Assembly: GCA_958510825.1 (NCBI GenBank)
Contig: OY294046.1
Location: forward strand, 52,291,664-52,355,663
Length of the DNA stretch: 64,000 nt
From: Brachypterus glaber
Lineage: Eukaryota > Arthropoda > Insecta > Coleoptera > Kateretidae
Direction of reading: 5' to 3'
Of the stretch, positions 1-10,884 are shown piece after piece (position 1 is the first letter of the stretch; each line of letters opens with the position of its first letter). A program made the position numbers and the translations under genes. The notes under the pieces were generated by a model that worked only from the letters and a program-made list of their open reading frames with translations, did not search any database and had not been told where the DNA came from.

Positions 1-1089
1 TTATTTATTTATGGTAAAAAAAAATTACAATACTTATTCTACAGTAATTTCACGCTAGACATAGGTATGTCCGTTTTGTGAAAATTGGTTTTACAATTTA
101 TACTTTATTTTATATCATGTCTTAGTTTAAATTTTTTATACAAGAAATTGAATAATTTTCTAAACAATAAATATTAAAGTTTTTTTTTTTAACAAAACTT
201 AAAAATTAAAGACTTTAAAGACTTTATCTGGCATATGTCAAAACTAAAAACTCTTTTTAATTTTCATTTATTAAAAATGTCATTTTATAAATGATCATTT
301 CTTTAAAAAATTAGGTATCACATATATTAAAGGTACTTTAAAGACAGTTCTCACCCCTTGGCCCCAGAATTATTGTGTATAACTATGAAAATAGCTTAAT
401 CTGAATGTATTAAATGAAATGTATATGACTCGGAAAGTAAAAAATAGATTTTTTGGTAGCTCATTGCCATACCTTTTTGAGCTTCTAGCACCCAAAGGAA
501 CTGGATCCAGAGTCTAGCAATTTGAAAGTAACTTAATTTAAATGTACTTTAAGACATATATAAAATATAGCCGGGAGCAAATAATTAAATAAAAATGGTT
601 ACCATAAATTAATAAAAAATGTAGGTGACATTTAGCGAAATATTTCTTCTATTTCAATATCAAGAAATGTCTAAATTATTGAAATATTTTTTCACATCAT
701 CTCTTTTTTATTATCATACATCTGCACATTTCTTAATATCAATAAATAATTTACGAGTTCTTTTTATACTCCTCGAAATCTAGTGAGTAGAAGAGCATTA
801 TAGGATAGTTTTCAAAATTCGTCTGTCACGTTTTTTTGTCAACAAGATAATACAAGAACAAATATCCTATCGATCTTGAATTTTTAGGAAACATCAAGTT
901 ATATGCAACCCCTATTAGGTTTGAAAAAAATTCCGTTTAAGGACGGTTTTTTTTACGACTATTTGTCTTCCAGAAGAGGAAAATTGCAGGATTGGACGGA
1001 CGGTTGACGGATATATCCGGCACTTTAAATTTGCAAATAAAACACATACTAAATCATTTAAATCGTTTATTTTTATTAAGGGGAAGCAT

Positions 1090-1304
1090 ACCACAACCTT
1101 ATCACGTGTGTGATGGCCTGGTAATTGCCTGTCAGTCAGTGTTTACTGTTTATGCTGAATTCAAATTTAAAAACAAAACATTTAAAATTTTAAAGTTACC
1201 CCCTTCCCCGCCTAAGGGTTAACCGTTAATTCTAAAGTTTTTCATATTTTCTGATGTAGAATTATGCCTTAAATTTCGGACCCTATTTCGAATACACCAT
1301 GTAT
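1090..1304 (+). mobile_element. Truncated foldback element upstream of CPR copy 1
   Basis: This stretch matches the right arm of the hairpin element at 6977-7452, through the shared GTCAGTCAGTGTTTACT and CCGCCTAAGGGTTAAC strings to the end near CACCATGTATA. The left arm is gone. It ends about 100 bases upstream of the TATA box. A 76-codon ORF here is not a gene. Confidence 0.7.
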
Positions 1305-1402
1305 ATCAAGAGACAACGCAACATACTATCCACTGCGAAGAGTTTACTATAGAATGCGAAGCATTATATATCTTCAAGGCTTGTTTTTATAATATAGTTC
1401 TG

Positions 1403-1440
1403 TATATAAGCGGTGTCAAAACTTAATTCATCAATCAGTT
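1403..1440 (+). promoter_or_regulatory. Core promoter of CPR copy 1
   Basis: TATATAAG at 1403-1410 is followed 34 bases later by TCAGTT (1435-1440), matching the arthropod initiator. The start codon comes about 25 bases after it. The same pair stands in front of the copies at 7617 and 12282. Confidence 0.75.
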
Positions 1441-1461
1441 TTTGAACAGATCAACACAATC

Positions 1462-2674
1462 ATGATGTTCAAATTTGTAAGTATTTTTAAATCCATTAAT
1501 TTTTAAAATAATTATTTTAATTAATTAATTAATTAATTTAATTATAATTATTGGACTGTAATATTTTTTGAAGGACGCAAAAGTAAACAATTCTGCCTCC
1601 ATGAAATGTTACAGAACAAAAGCTTAAATCTTATAAAGACATACGATAAAGTGAAAAAAGTTTAACTTTACTTGCTCTAAAAATACATGGTAAAATCTAC
1701 ATTTACTATTTAAAATTATCTATTTTTATATTTTTTTAAACTCTTTTATCCCTTAATAATGTTTAAAGTAAATTTCAATAAATTTAAATATATTTTTAAG
1801 ATTCTATGTGAAATTCAAGTTTAAATATCTCAATATAAAGAACATTTTATATTTTTAGGTTGTATTTTCCGCCATTGTTGCTTGTGCTTTTGGCCAAGCT
1901 TTCAGACCCTTCCAAAGACCCCTTGCCCGCTTACCAGCTTTCCAGCCACAAAATATCCGTCCAGTTTTCCAAATCCAACCCATTCAATACCAAGCACAAG
2001 GTCAAAGGCAAATCCAAGTCCTTCGTCAAGATCAAGACATCTCTCCCGATGGCAGCTACAAATATGCGTAAGTAAAAATGTTTATCCAATATTTTATATT
2101 TTTAACAAAAAGACGATTAAATAATTAGGTTATTATTTTTTTATTAAGGTATTTAAAAATCAAAACAGTTTAAATCAGTATGCTTTGCAGAATAAAATAA
2201 TTAAATACAAACAAAGAAACTTCCATACAGATATCCAACTGTTTTTTGGCAGTTCCTGTCTTAATTTGTCTCAACAAGTATACAGTTTTTGTGTAACCTG
2301 AAGCCTATTATAGAGCTACGTTAGGCCTTTACGTTAGGCCTTTGTTATTGATAAAATAATAAATATATTTTTTATCTAGTTATGAAACCGAAAACGGAAT
2401 CGCAGCTGAAGAACAAGGCCAGCTGAAACAAATCGGTCAAGAAGCTGGTACCGTAGCTCAAGGTCAATTTGCTTACACTTCCCCTGAGGGAGAAAAGGTT
2501 CAAATTTCCTACGTAGCTGACGAAAATGGTTTCCAGCCATCTGGATCTCACCTTCCCCAAGCTCCAGCTATCCCTGCCGCCATTTTGAAATCCCTTCAAT
2601 GGAACGCCGCTCATCCCGAGGAGGAACAAACTGTTGCATTTGGTCAACAAAGATATAACACCAGATTCCAGTAA
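1462..2674 (+). CDS. RR-1 cuticular protein, tandem copy 1
   Basis: Three exons: 1462-1476, 1859-2067 and 2380-2674, with GT-AG introns of 382 and 312 bases, giving 172 aa. Two in-frame ATGs open exon 1 (MMFKF); the sister copy at 7617 has only the second, so translation may start at 1465. Residues 1-17 are a signal peptide ending CAFG. Residues 18-60 form a Q/P/R-rich linker. The RR-1 chitin-binding domain runs from about residue 64 to 134, with YTSPEGE and [12 protein letters not shown] in exon 3. The tail ends TRFQ. Intron 2 splits an Ala codon. AATAAA lies at 2717-2722. By family knowledge the product is secreted by epidermis and binds chitin in cuticle. Exon 3 is identical base for base to the copy at 8489-8783, and only two residues in exon 2 differ. 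A foldback element ends about 100 bp upstream of the TATA box. Confidence 0.94.
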
Positions 2675-3149
2675 ATTATAAATTAGTTTAATTGTTTTTG
2701 TTTGTGTTTATGTTTTAATAAATTATTATAAATTACTAATTAAGTGTTATTACATTCTCTAAACATTTAAGTTAAAAGGGGTCTTTCTAAATTTTAAAAA
2801 TTTTTTTTTTTTCAAGTATATTTTATAACTGAAAACAGTAGTTAGAAGTGATCTATTTTTTTACAGTAAAAAATGAGTTCATTGTTGTACGCAGTAAAAA
2901 AAAGTTATTTAGCAAAACCACCACTGGCGGCAGCACTCTTTGATTTTAATGACAGCCATACTTCAAACTTGTTTGTTTATTATGTAAACAGGTGGTTGAC
3001 TCGAGATTCTATACAAAAACCTTGTGTGAAATTGATTAAAAATGATAGAAGAATATATGGTTTATACACCTACAAATCTCTCCGACTCGAGTCATCTGTA
3101 AATTCTACAAACTAGTAAAAAAAAGCTTCACTTTTCCTCTTAGTAAAAC

Positions 3150-3700
3150 ATTATACTATTTTTAAATATATTTTTTATATAGAAAGAAAAAAGATATAAT
3201 TTTCAAAGTGCCATTTTCTGGCTATAATTTTTTTTTTTTTTTGAGAAAATCTGTGGTCGTCATGATTTCGGCCCTTTGGATCCACTAAAAAAAAACAAAA
3301 CGGGATATTATTTAGGACTGATGTCGCTATAGCCCTATATAGAATTTTTTTTGGCCAAAAAATAACAAAATGGCAGACGTTTCTCAAACATTTTCAAACA
3401 AAAACGTAGGCCATTTTGTTATTTTTTGGCCAACATTTTTTCTTCTAGATAGGGCTATAGCGACTTCAATACTGAATAATATCCCGTTTTGTTTTTTTTT
3501 TTTCAGTCGATTCAAATGGCCGGAATCATGGCGATCACCGTTTTTTGATGTTTTTTTTTTAATATTATGGCCATAAAATGCCACTTTAAAAATCGAAACA
3601 AATTTTATTTGTATTCTTTAAATATGAGTAAACATACCTACAAAACTTCAGAATTTTATCTTTTTTCTTTCTATATAAAAAAAAATGTTTAAAAAAGGAT
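3150..3700. mobile_element. Foldback element, 3' of CPR copy 1
   Basis: Long imperfect palindrome centred near 3390. The inner arms are GGCCAAAAAATAACAAAATG (3353-3372) and its reverse complement near 3411-3431. Outer arms share GGGATATTATT and GCTATAGCCCTAT. Related copies lie at 9580-10160 and 12425-13022. A possible left terminus, GGGGTCTTTCTA, sits at 2776, separated by about 340 bases of inserted sequence. The overlapping ORFs on both strands are by-products of the palindrome. Confidence 0.8.
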
Positions 3701-3857
3701 TATTTTTATAATTTCTAGGGTAAAAAAATTGTCATAATCAAGTTTGACGAAAAGCAATTAAAGAAAAGTAAAAAAAATAATTCAAAAATGCCAAAAAAGA
3801 TAAAGAAATGTAAACAAAACTTTAAAAAACCAATAAAAAAATAATAAAAAAGTCGAA

Positions 3858-3935
3858 ACCAAGAAACTTTTCCTATGTTGTTAACAAAAATGGTTTCTAA
3901 CCATCACGCTTTTACAGTAGCTATTTGGCATAAAG
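3858..3935 (+). pseudogene. Relic of a CPR exon 3
   Basis: The sequence aligns with the [11 protein letters not shown] region of RR-1 exon 3: it reads roughly SYVVNKNGF, stop, PS, with ADE replaced by VNK. The homology then breaks off through a deletion near 3925. It has no splice acceptor and no intact frame. The same relic, longer, stands at 10345-10470 after the second tandem copy, so it predates the duplication. Confidence 0.65.
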
Positions 3936-4020
3936 TAAGATTTTAATGAACCTAGGCCTATAATGGAAAGTATTATTTTGTTGACAGCAGTATTCTTTTT
4001 ATTGTCTAGTTACTTATCTA
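3936..4020 (+). pseudogene. Relic of a CPR intron 2/exon 3 boundary
   Basis: GGAAAGTATTATTTTGTTGACAG and the following TCTAGTTA match the end of intron 2 and the first bases of exon 3 of the gene at 12282 (15040-15091, where TTTTAGTTATGAAAC follows). Here the coding part decays at once. It lies just after the exon 3 relic, suggesting remains of more than one dead paralogue or a rearranged one. Confidence 0.5.
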
Positions 4021-5719
4021 GATATCCATGACAAATTGCTATCCAATCAAATAGTTAAAAAAAAAACAATTCAATCTTTTTTTTTGCATGTGGTTTTATT
4101 TTCAAATTAACTTGATTAATTTCTAATAAAATAAGTTTGTTATGAAAATATTAATACTTCTAAAACCGTTCTATAAATATTATAAATATTGAAATTAATT
4201 TTACAATTGAAATTTTGTGTTTGTAATTTATTTTAGTGGATGAATACAGAATAATCAGTAAACATATATTTTGAGGTTTAACATAATATGTTATAGAAGA
4301 AAATTTATTTTATAAGAATTGATTATAATAACTGTATCTGGTCAAAAAGAACATATAGCTTAAGACCAAAAGTGACTAAAAGGTCATATTTCTTTATAAA
4401 TATTACAGTAAAAAAAGCTTAAAAATAAAAATAAAAAATTTAGTTATCGGGACAAAAAAAAACTTTTTGGCCCTAGGGCCACAAAGTTCATTTTTTCGCC
4501 CGTAAAACATGAACAAAAAGTGTCGCTTTTAGAATTAATCGAATAAAAAATATTATGGATTGTCATGTGATTGTCATGTCAAGGGTTGGTTGGGGATACA
4601 TTAATCAATTTTATTTTGGGTACAATTCGGGGTACAATTTAAAGTAAGTTTTTGAAAAAAAATCTGATAAAAAATAGCTTTCGGCTTTCGATCTGATGGC
4701 TTTGTACTTTGGAGCACCTTAAAAAAATAAGATATCACTTATAAATTATAATAATAATAAGTTATAATATATGGTTCAATTTAGAATAAAATGTATTTCA
4801 TATTCTTTAGTAAGAATATAGGGGCGCTATTTAAAAAACAAACCCACTGGGTAAGTAAGGGCTAGTTTTGCATATGTCAGTAAATTCTACTTTCATTCGC
4901 ATTTAATTTAGATTGTTTCAATTTTTTTTTTTTGTCTTTTTAATTAACGGAGATGTAACCCGTCTTAAACCTGGTGTCACATTATTATTAATAAATAAAA
5001 ATTGTTCTTTAGAGCCCCAACTTGGCGGTCCTATGACGTCCATATTGGAATATTTCTGAAACTTGACATTTCAAATCTTTTAGTAGTAGGCTAAGAATTT
5101 ACTGTTTATGTGAAACTGATTTTTTTTTGTGTTTATAAAAATGGCTAAGAGATGATCTTATAGGGGTACAATAACTTGGTCGGAGTAGATTTTCTCTACA
5201 TTTTTGAACCATAATATCGACCTTTCAGAACACCTTAAAGCCACATTTAAGTTAAGGAAAAAATATTTAGTTGTCATATAGAATTACTAATAAATAGTTG
5301 AGTCATATTTTACCATTTTTTCTGATTTAGGCAACTAGATTGTTTTTTTCGTAGATATTTCAAAATGTATTTGTATATAAATTTTATGGAAATCGATTTT
5401 TACTTTTATTTGACTATAACTGATACGTGATAATTATCATATATTATAATAGCTGTAGTTTAAGAGCTGGTGACCATATTTATTTCATTATTTGCTCCCA
5501 GCTTTATTTTATATACCTATGTCTTAAAGTACATTCAAATCAAGCTACTTGCAAATCACCAGGTCTTGGATCGAGTTCCTTTGGATACTAGAAGCATCGA
5601 AAAGGTGGTGAAAAACATATTTTTAACTTACCGAGTCAAACCAATTACATTTATTACATTTATATCAGTCTATTTTTACAGTTTTACACAATTATTAACT
5701 AGGCTAAGAGTTAAAAAAA
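4021..5719. other. Intergenic, no gene seen
   Basis: AT-rich sequence with no convincing ORF. Bases 5450-5650 are a reverse-complement copy of the repeat at about 430-600 and 5940-6115 (shared GGAACTGGATCC-like and GCTTCTAGCA strings), making a foldback pair centred near 5715. Confidence 0.6.
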
Positions 5720-6976
5720 GACTTTAAAAACTTTATCTGACATATGTCAACACTAAAAACTCTCTTCAATTTTCATTTATTCAAAATGTCATTTTTATAA
5801 ATTCTCATTTCTTTAAAACATTAGGTATCACATATTTTAAAGACACTTTTTAAAGACTGTTCTCACCCCTTGACCCCAGAATTATTGTTTATAACTATGA
5901 AAATAGCTTAATCTAAATGTATTAAATGAAACGTACGTTACTTGGCAAGTTAAAAATTGATTTTTTGGTAGCTCATTGCCATAGCTTTTGGAGCTTCTAG
6001 CACCCAAAGGAACTGGATCCGGAGTCTGGCAATTTAAAAATAGCTTAATTTGAATGTACTTTAAGACATATATAAAATATAGCCGGGAGCAAATAATGAA
6101 ATAAAAATGGTCACCATAAATTAATAAAAAAAGTAGGTGACATTTAGGGAAATATTTCTTCTATTTCAATATCAAGAAATGTCTAAATTATTGAAATATT
6201 TTTTCTCGTCATCTCTTTTTTATTTTATCTGCACATTTCGTAATATTAATAAATAATTTACGAGTTCTTTTTATACTTCTCGAAATCTAGTGAGTAGAAG
6301 AGCATTATAGGATAGTTTTCAAAATTCCAAATTCCGTCTGTCCGTCAACAAGATAACACAAGAACAAATATCCTATTGATCTTGAATTTTTAGGAAACGT
6401 CAAGTTATATGCAACCCCTATTAGTATTAGAAAAAAATCCCGTTTAAGGACGGTTTTTTACGACTATTTGTCTTCCAGACGAGGAAAATTGCAGGATTGA
6501 ACGGCGGTTGACGGATATATCCGGCACTTTAAATTTGCAAATAAAACACATACTAAATTATTTAAATCGTTTATTTTTATTAAGGGGAAGCATACCACAA
6601 CCTTATCTTAAAATTTAATTAGGTATGATTATCATTAAAACAGGGAAAAATACATAAACCCACATTACATACGGTGCACATTTTTTTTTGTGTCGTCGTT
6701 GTCGTCTGGGCCGTCTGTGGATCCCATAATTATTTTTAGAGTGTCGGATATATACGAAAGCGGTTAAAGGACAATGCTAGACCTCATGTCGGATTTATCC
6801 GACAGTCGTCTGTGACACAAGTTATGTATGCACGGTCGGATATATCCGACATTTGTCTGTGATCCAAGTTAGGCACTGTAGGGTATATCCACCAACCGTC
6901 CTAAAGGGTTAAAAGAAGAAAGTTATAAGGGGCGCCCCGCGTACGGGCTCAAAGAAGTCATACTTTGGATATATAC

Positions 6977-7452
6977 CGGGTGGTCTATTTAAAGTGTTAC
7001 ACGCCATTTGAAGTTTTACAAGTCGTTATCTCAAAAGCCGTAACACATATGCTTTAATATCAAGGGTGACCGTTTTTTATTAAATCACTTTTGTTTTTCA
7101 CCGACACCCTTAGGCGGGGGAGGGGGTAAATTTAAAATTTTCAATGGTATCTAGGTGTTTTTTTTTCAGATTCGTATTCAGCATAAAAAGTTACAAAGTA
7201 AACACTGACTGACGGGCCATCACCGGGCCATCACACCTGTGTGATATCCTGGTAATTGCCTGTCAGTCAGTGTTTACTGGGTAACTTTTTATGCTGAATT
7301 CAAATTTAAAAACAAAACACTTATATCCCATTTAAAATTTTAAAGTTACCCCCCTTCCCCGCCTAAGGGTTAACGGTTAATTCTAAAGTTTTTCATATTT
7401 TCTGATGTAGAATTATCCCATAAAATTTCGGACCCTATTTCAAATACACCTT
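6977..7452. mobile_element. Complete foldback element upstream of CPR copy 2
   Basis: Imperfect palindrome centred near 7228: GCATAAAAAGTTAC and AAACACTGACTGAC on the left return as their reverse complements on the right. Its ends (GGGTGGTCTATTTAAA and TTTCAAATACACCTTG) resemble those of the foldback at 45886-46976. Its right end lies about 100 bases upstream of the TATA box. Confidence 0.75.
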
Positions 7453-7554
7453 GTATATCAAGAGACAACGCAACATACTATCAACTGCGAAGAGTTTACT
7501 ATAGAATGCGAAGCATTATATATCTTTAAGGCTTGTTATTATAATATAGTTCTG

Positions 7555-7592
7555 TATATAAACGGTGTCAAAACTTAATTCATCAATCAGTT
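7555..7592 (+). promoter_or_regulatory. Core promoter of CPR copy 2
   Basis: TATATAAA at 7555-7562 and TCAGTT at 7587-7592, in the same arrangement as copy 1. The 5' leader is nearly identical between the two genes. Confidence 0.75.
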
Positions 7593-7616
7593 TTTGAACA
7601 GATCAACACAATCAAG

Positions 7617-8783
7617 ATGTTCAAATTTGTAAGTATTTTTAAATCCATTAATTTTTAAAATAATTATTGGACTGTAATATTTTTTGAAGGACGCAAAATG
7701 AAATAATTCTGCCTCTATGAAATTTTACAGAACAAAAGCTTAAATCTTAGAAAGCAATTCGATAGATGTATAAAGTGTAAAAAGTTCAACTTTAGAGAAA
7801 ATTGCTTTAAAAATACATGGTAAAATTTACATCTACTATGTAAAATTATCTATTTTTATATTTTTTTAAACTCTTTTATCCCTTAATAGTATTAAATAAA
7901 TAAATTTAAATATATTTTTAAGATTGTATGTGAAATTCAAGTTTAAATATCTCAATATAAAGAACATTTTATATTTTTAGGTTGTATTTTCCGCCATTGT
8001 TGCTTGTGCTTTTGGCCAAACTTTCAGACCCTTCCAAAGACCCCTTGCCCGCTTACCAGCTTTCCAGCCACAAAATATCCGTCCAGTTTTCCAAATCCAA
8101 CCCATTCAATACCAAGCACAAGGTCAAAGGCAAATCCAAATCCTTCGTCAAGATCAAGACATCTCTCCCGATGGCAGCTACAAATATGCGTAAGTAAAAA
8201 TGTTTATCCAATATTTTATATTTAAAAAAAAAGACGATTAAATAATTAGGTTATTATTTTTTTATTAAGATATTTAAAAATCATAACAGTTTAAACCAGT
8301 ATGCTTTGCTGAATAAAATAATTAAATACAAACAAACTTTCATACAACTGTTTTTTGGCAGTTCCTGTCTTAATTTGTCTCAACATATATACAGTTTTTA
8401 TGTAACCTGAAGCCTATTATAGAGCTACGTTAGGCCTCTACATTAGGCCTTTGTTATTGATAAAATAATTAATATATTTTTTGTCTAGTTATGAAACCGA
8501 AAACGGAATCGCAGCTGAAGAACAAGGCCAGCTGAAACAAATCGGTCAAGAAGCTGGTACCGTAGCTCAAGGTCAATTTGCTTACACTTCCCCTGAGGGA
8601 GAAAAGGTTCAAATTTCCTACGTAGCTGACGAAAATGGTTTCCAGCCATCTGGATCTCACCTTCCCCAAGCTCCAGCTATCCCTGCCGCCATTTTGAAAT
8701 CCCTTCAATGGAACGCCGCTCATCCCGAGGAGGAACAAACTGTTGCATTTGGTCAACAAAGATATAACACCAGATTCCAGTAA
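7617..8783 (+). CDS. RR-1 cuticular protein, tandem copy 2
   Basis: Exons 7617-7628, 7981-8189 and 8489-8783 give 171 aa, with introns of 352 and 299 bases. It starts MFKF; the base change ATG to AAG just upstream removes the extra Met of copy 1. It has the same signal peptide, QP-rich linker and RR-1 domain ([17 protein letters not shown]). Only two residues differ from copy 1, both in exon 2 and both from single G-to-A changes: Ala to Thr after the signal peptide and Val to Ile before LRQD. Exon 3 is identical at every base, while the introns have indels. AATAAA is at 8826-8831. The inferred role is a chitin-binding structural protein of soft cuticle. Confidence 0.94.
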
Positions 8784-9409
8784 ATTATAAAGTAATTTAA
8801 TTGTTTTTGTTTGTGTTTATGTTTTAATAAACATTATAAATTATTAATTAAGTGTTATTACATTCTGTAAACATTTAAGTTAAAAGTCTTAAGGGGTCTT
8901 TCTAAATTTTAAAATTAATTTTTTTTTCAAGCGTACTAAAATGTTCATATTTTATAACTGAACACACTAGTTAGAAGTGATCAATTTTTTTACAGTAACA
9001 AAAATGAGTTTATTGTTGTAAACGCCGTAAAAAAAGTTAGTTAGCAAATCCACCACTGGCGGCAGCACTCTTTGACTTTGATGACAGCCATACTTCAAAC
9101 TTGTTTGTTTATTATGTAAACAGGTGGTTGACTCGAGATTCTGTGCAAAAACCTTGTGTGAAATTGATTAAAAATGATTGAAGAAGATTATATGGTTTAT
9201 ACACCTAGAAATCTGTGCGAAATTGCAAATGCTACATTAGACAAGTTACCATCGAAATCGCGAAAAGTGTACGATTTAGCCTAAGAAAAAATTTAAAATG
9301 AGCTAAGGAAGGTTTAAGTTGATTTCGAAAGGGTTTTATTGGCCTATTTTAATAAAAAAAAGCATACTTTATTACTGAATAAATTAAATTCAAAAATTAA
9401 TATTTAAAA

Positions 9410-9434
9410 ATATATATATATATATATATATATA
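9410..9434. repeat. TA microsatellite
   Basis: About twelve TA units. They lie in the 3' flank of CPR copy 2 and are absent from copy 1. Confidence 0.9.
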
Positions 9435-9579
9435 GGATGCTTGAATAAAAAATAGTATGTTTCACTTAGAGGAAAAGTGCTTTTTTTTTCTCGTCTGTAG
9501 TTTCCGGACTCTTCGAGTCATCTGTAAATTCTACAGACTAGTAAAAAAAGCTTCACTTTTCCTCTTAGTAAAACAATAT

Positions 9580-10160
9580 ACTATTTTTAAACATATTTTT
9601 TATATAGAAAGAAAAAAGATATAATTGTGAAATTTTGTAGGTGTGTTTATTCATATTCAAAGAATACAAATAAAATTTCTTTAGATTTTCAAAGTGCCAT
9701 TTTCTGGCTATAATTTTTTTTTTTTGAAAAAAACTTAAAAAACTGTGGTAGCGATGATTTCGGTCGTTTGGTTCCACTGAAAATAAAAAACAAAACGGGA
9801 TATTATTTAGTACTAAAGTCGCTATAGCCCTATATAGAAGATTTTTTTTTGGCCAAAAAATAACAAAATGGCGGACCTTTTTCAAACATTTTTTGGCCAA
9901 CATTTTTTCTTCTAGATAGGGCTATAGCGACTTTAATACTGAATAATATCCCCTTTTGTTTTTTTTTTCAGTCGATTCAAATGGCCGGAATTAGGCGACC
10001 ACCGTTTTTTGATGTTTGTTTTTTTATATAATAATATATAAAATGCCACTTTAAAAATCTAAACAAATTTTATTTGTATTCTTTAAATATGTGTAAACAT
10101 ACCTACAAAATTTCAGAATTTTATCTTTTTTCTTTCTATATAAAAAAAAATTGTTTAAAA
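9580..10160. mobile_element. Foldback element, 3' of CPR copy 2
   Basis: Same family as 3150-3700, centred near 9885, with GGCCAAAAAATAACAAAATG and its complement around the axis. A small separate palindrome (about 9447-9576, arms GAGGAAAAGTG and CACTTTTCCTC) lies on its left. Its right terminus AGGTAGAAAGACCC (near 10185-10198) pairs with a GGGTCTTTCTA at about 8893. Confidence 0.8.
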
Positions 10161-10344
10161 AAAGATTATTTTTATAATTTCTAAGGTAGAAAGACCCATT
10201 AAAAAAAAAAATTGTCACAAGCAAGTTTGACGAAAAGGAATGAAAGAAAAGTAAAAAAAAAAATAATTAAAAAATGACAAAAAAGATAAAGAAATGTAAA
10301 CAAAACTTTAAATAACCAATAAAAAAATGATAATAAAAAAGTCC

Positions 10345-10470
10345 AAACCAAGAAACTTTTCCTATGTTGCTAACAAAAATGGTTTCCACCCATCGGGCTT
10401 TTACAGTTGCTATTTCAAAATCACTTTGGCATAATGCCTCACACCCTAAAGAAGATGCCCAAGGTTTTTT
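10345..10470 (+). pseudogene. Longer relic of a CPR exon 3
   Basis: Translated pieces read SYVANKNGFHPSG and, after an internal deletion, VAISKSLWHNASHPKEDAQ. They align with [12 protein letters not shown] and [17 protein letters not shown] of the live genes. Frames do not join, the ADE of the ADENGF signature is lost, and the proline segment between the blocks is missing. This is a dead CPR exon shared with 3858-3935. Confidence 0.7.
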
Positions 10471-10687
10471 ATTATTATTTTGATGTTTAAAAAAAAAACA
10501 CATTTATTAATAAGAGAGCCACACAAACAAAAAGGGTTAGGAGAAAAAAAAGTGAAAATCTGAAAAAAGAAATGCGTCATTAGGGTGGTTCAAAATTTTT
10601 CAAAAATGTCCGATTTAGCTGAAAGCTAAAGGCTTCTTTGGATAATCTTAATGCGGACCGATACGCAAAAACTTAAAATTTATAATG

Positions 10688-10752
10688 GCGAAAAAATACT
10701 GCTGCCAACAAAATAATACTTTCCCCTATAGGCTTAGGTTCATTAAAATCAA
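10688..10752 (-). pseudogene. Inverted CPR intron 2 fragment
   Basis: Reverse complement of 3936-4000: the AAAGTATTATTTTGTTG string next to a GCAGCAG run. It shows that the segment flipped after, or during, the tandem duplication. No coding sequence remains. Confidence 0.5.
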
Positions 10753-10884
10753 AAACAAAAAAAAAATACAAAATTTATTAGTTTCATTTTTTTCAAGTTT
10801 CAAAAAAAGTTTCTTTTTTCGTAAAACGAAATATAAATTGAAAAAAAAATATTTTTGAAAAAAATTGTTTTTACACCATTTTAC

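Larger units (their letters stand above)
205..3935 (+). repeat. Tandem duplication unit, copy 1
   Basis: This block matches 5720-10440 in the same orientation and includes the CPR gene, its promoter, a 3' foldback element and a dead exon relic. Before the gene, 205-1085 holds no ORF of note, only AT-rich repeat shared with the second copy. Copy 1 lacks about 600 bases present upstream of the second gene, including the left arm of a hairpin element. The block's ends are approximate. Bases 1-204 are AT-rich with nothing recognised. Confidence 0.85.
5720..10440 (+). repeat. Tandem duplication unit, copy 2
   Basis: Second copy of 205-3935, carrying the CPR gene at 7617-8783. It is longer than copy 1 because of a complete hairpin element upstream (6977-7452), about 300 extra bases at 6610-6960, and about 300 extra bases at 9180-9480 including a TA repeat. 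Bases 6660-6900 contain repeated GTCGGATATATCCGAC-like motifs. Confidence 0.85.

Noticed and set aside
1860..2124. ORFs of 71 and 80 codons over exon 2 of the tandem CPR genes
   Set aside because: They are out-of-frame readings. The splice-consistent frame gives the signal peptide and [13 protein letters not shown] motif that continue into exon 3.
2372..2650. Minus-strand ORFs opposite CPR exon 3 (also near 8469, 14913, 29519, 40065)
   Set aside because: Antisense shadows of the coding exons; the biased codon use of the sense strand keeps the antisense frame open.
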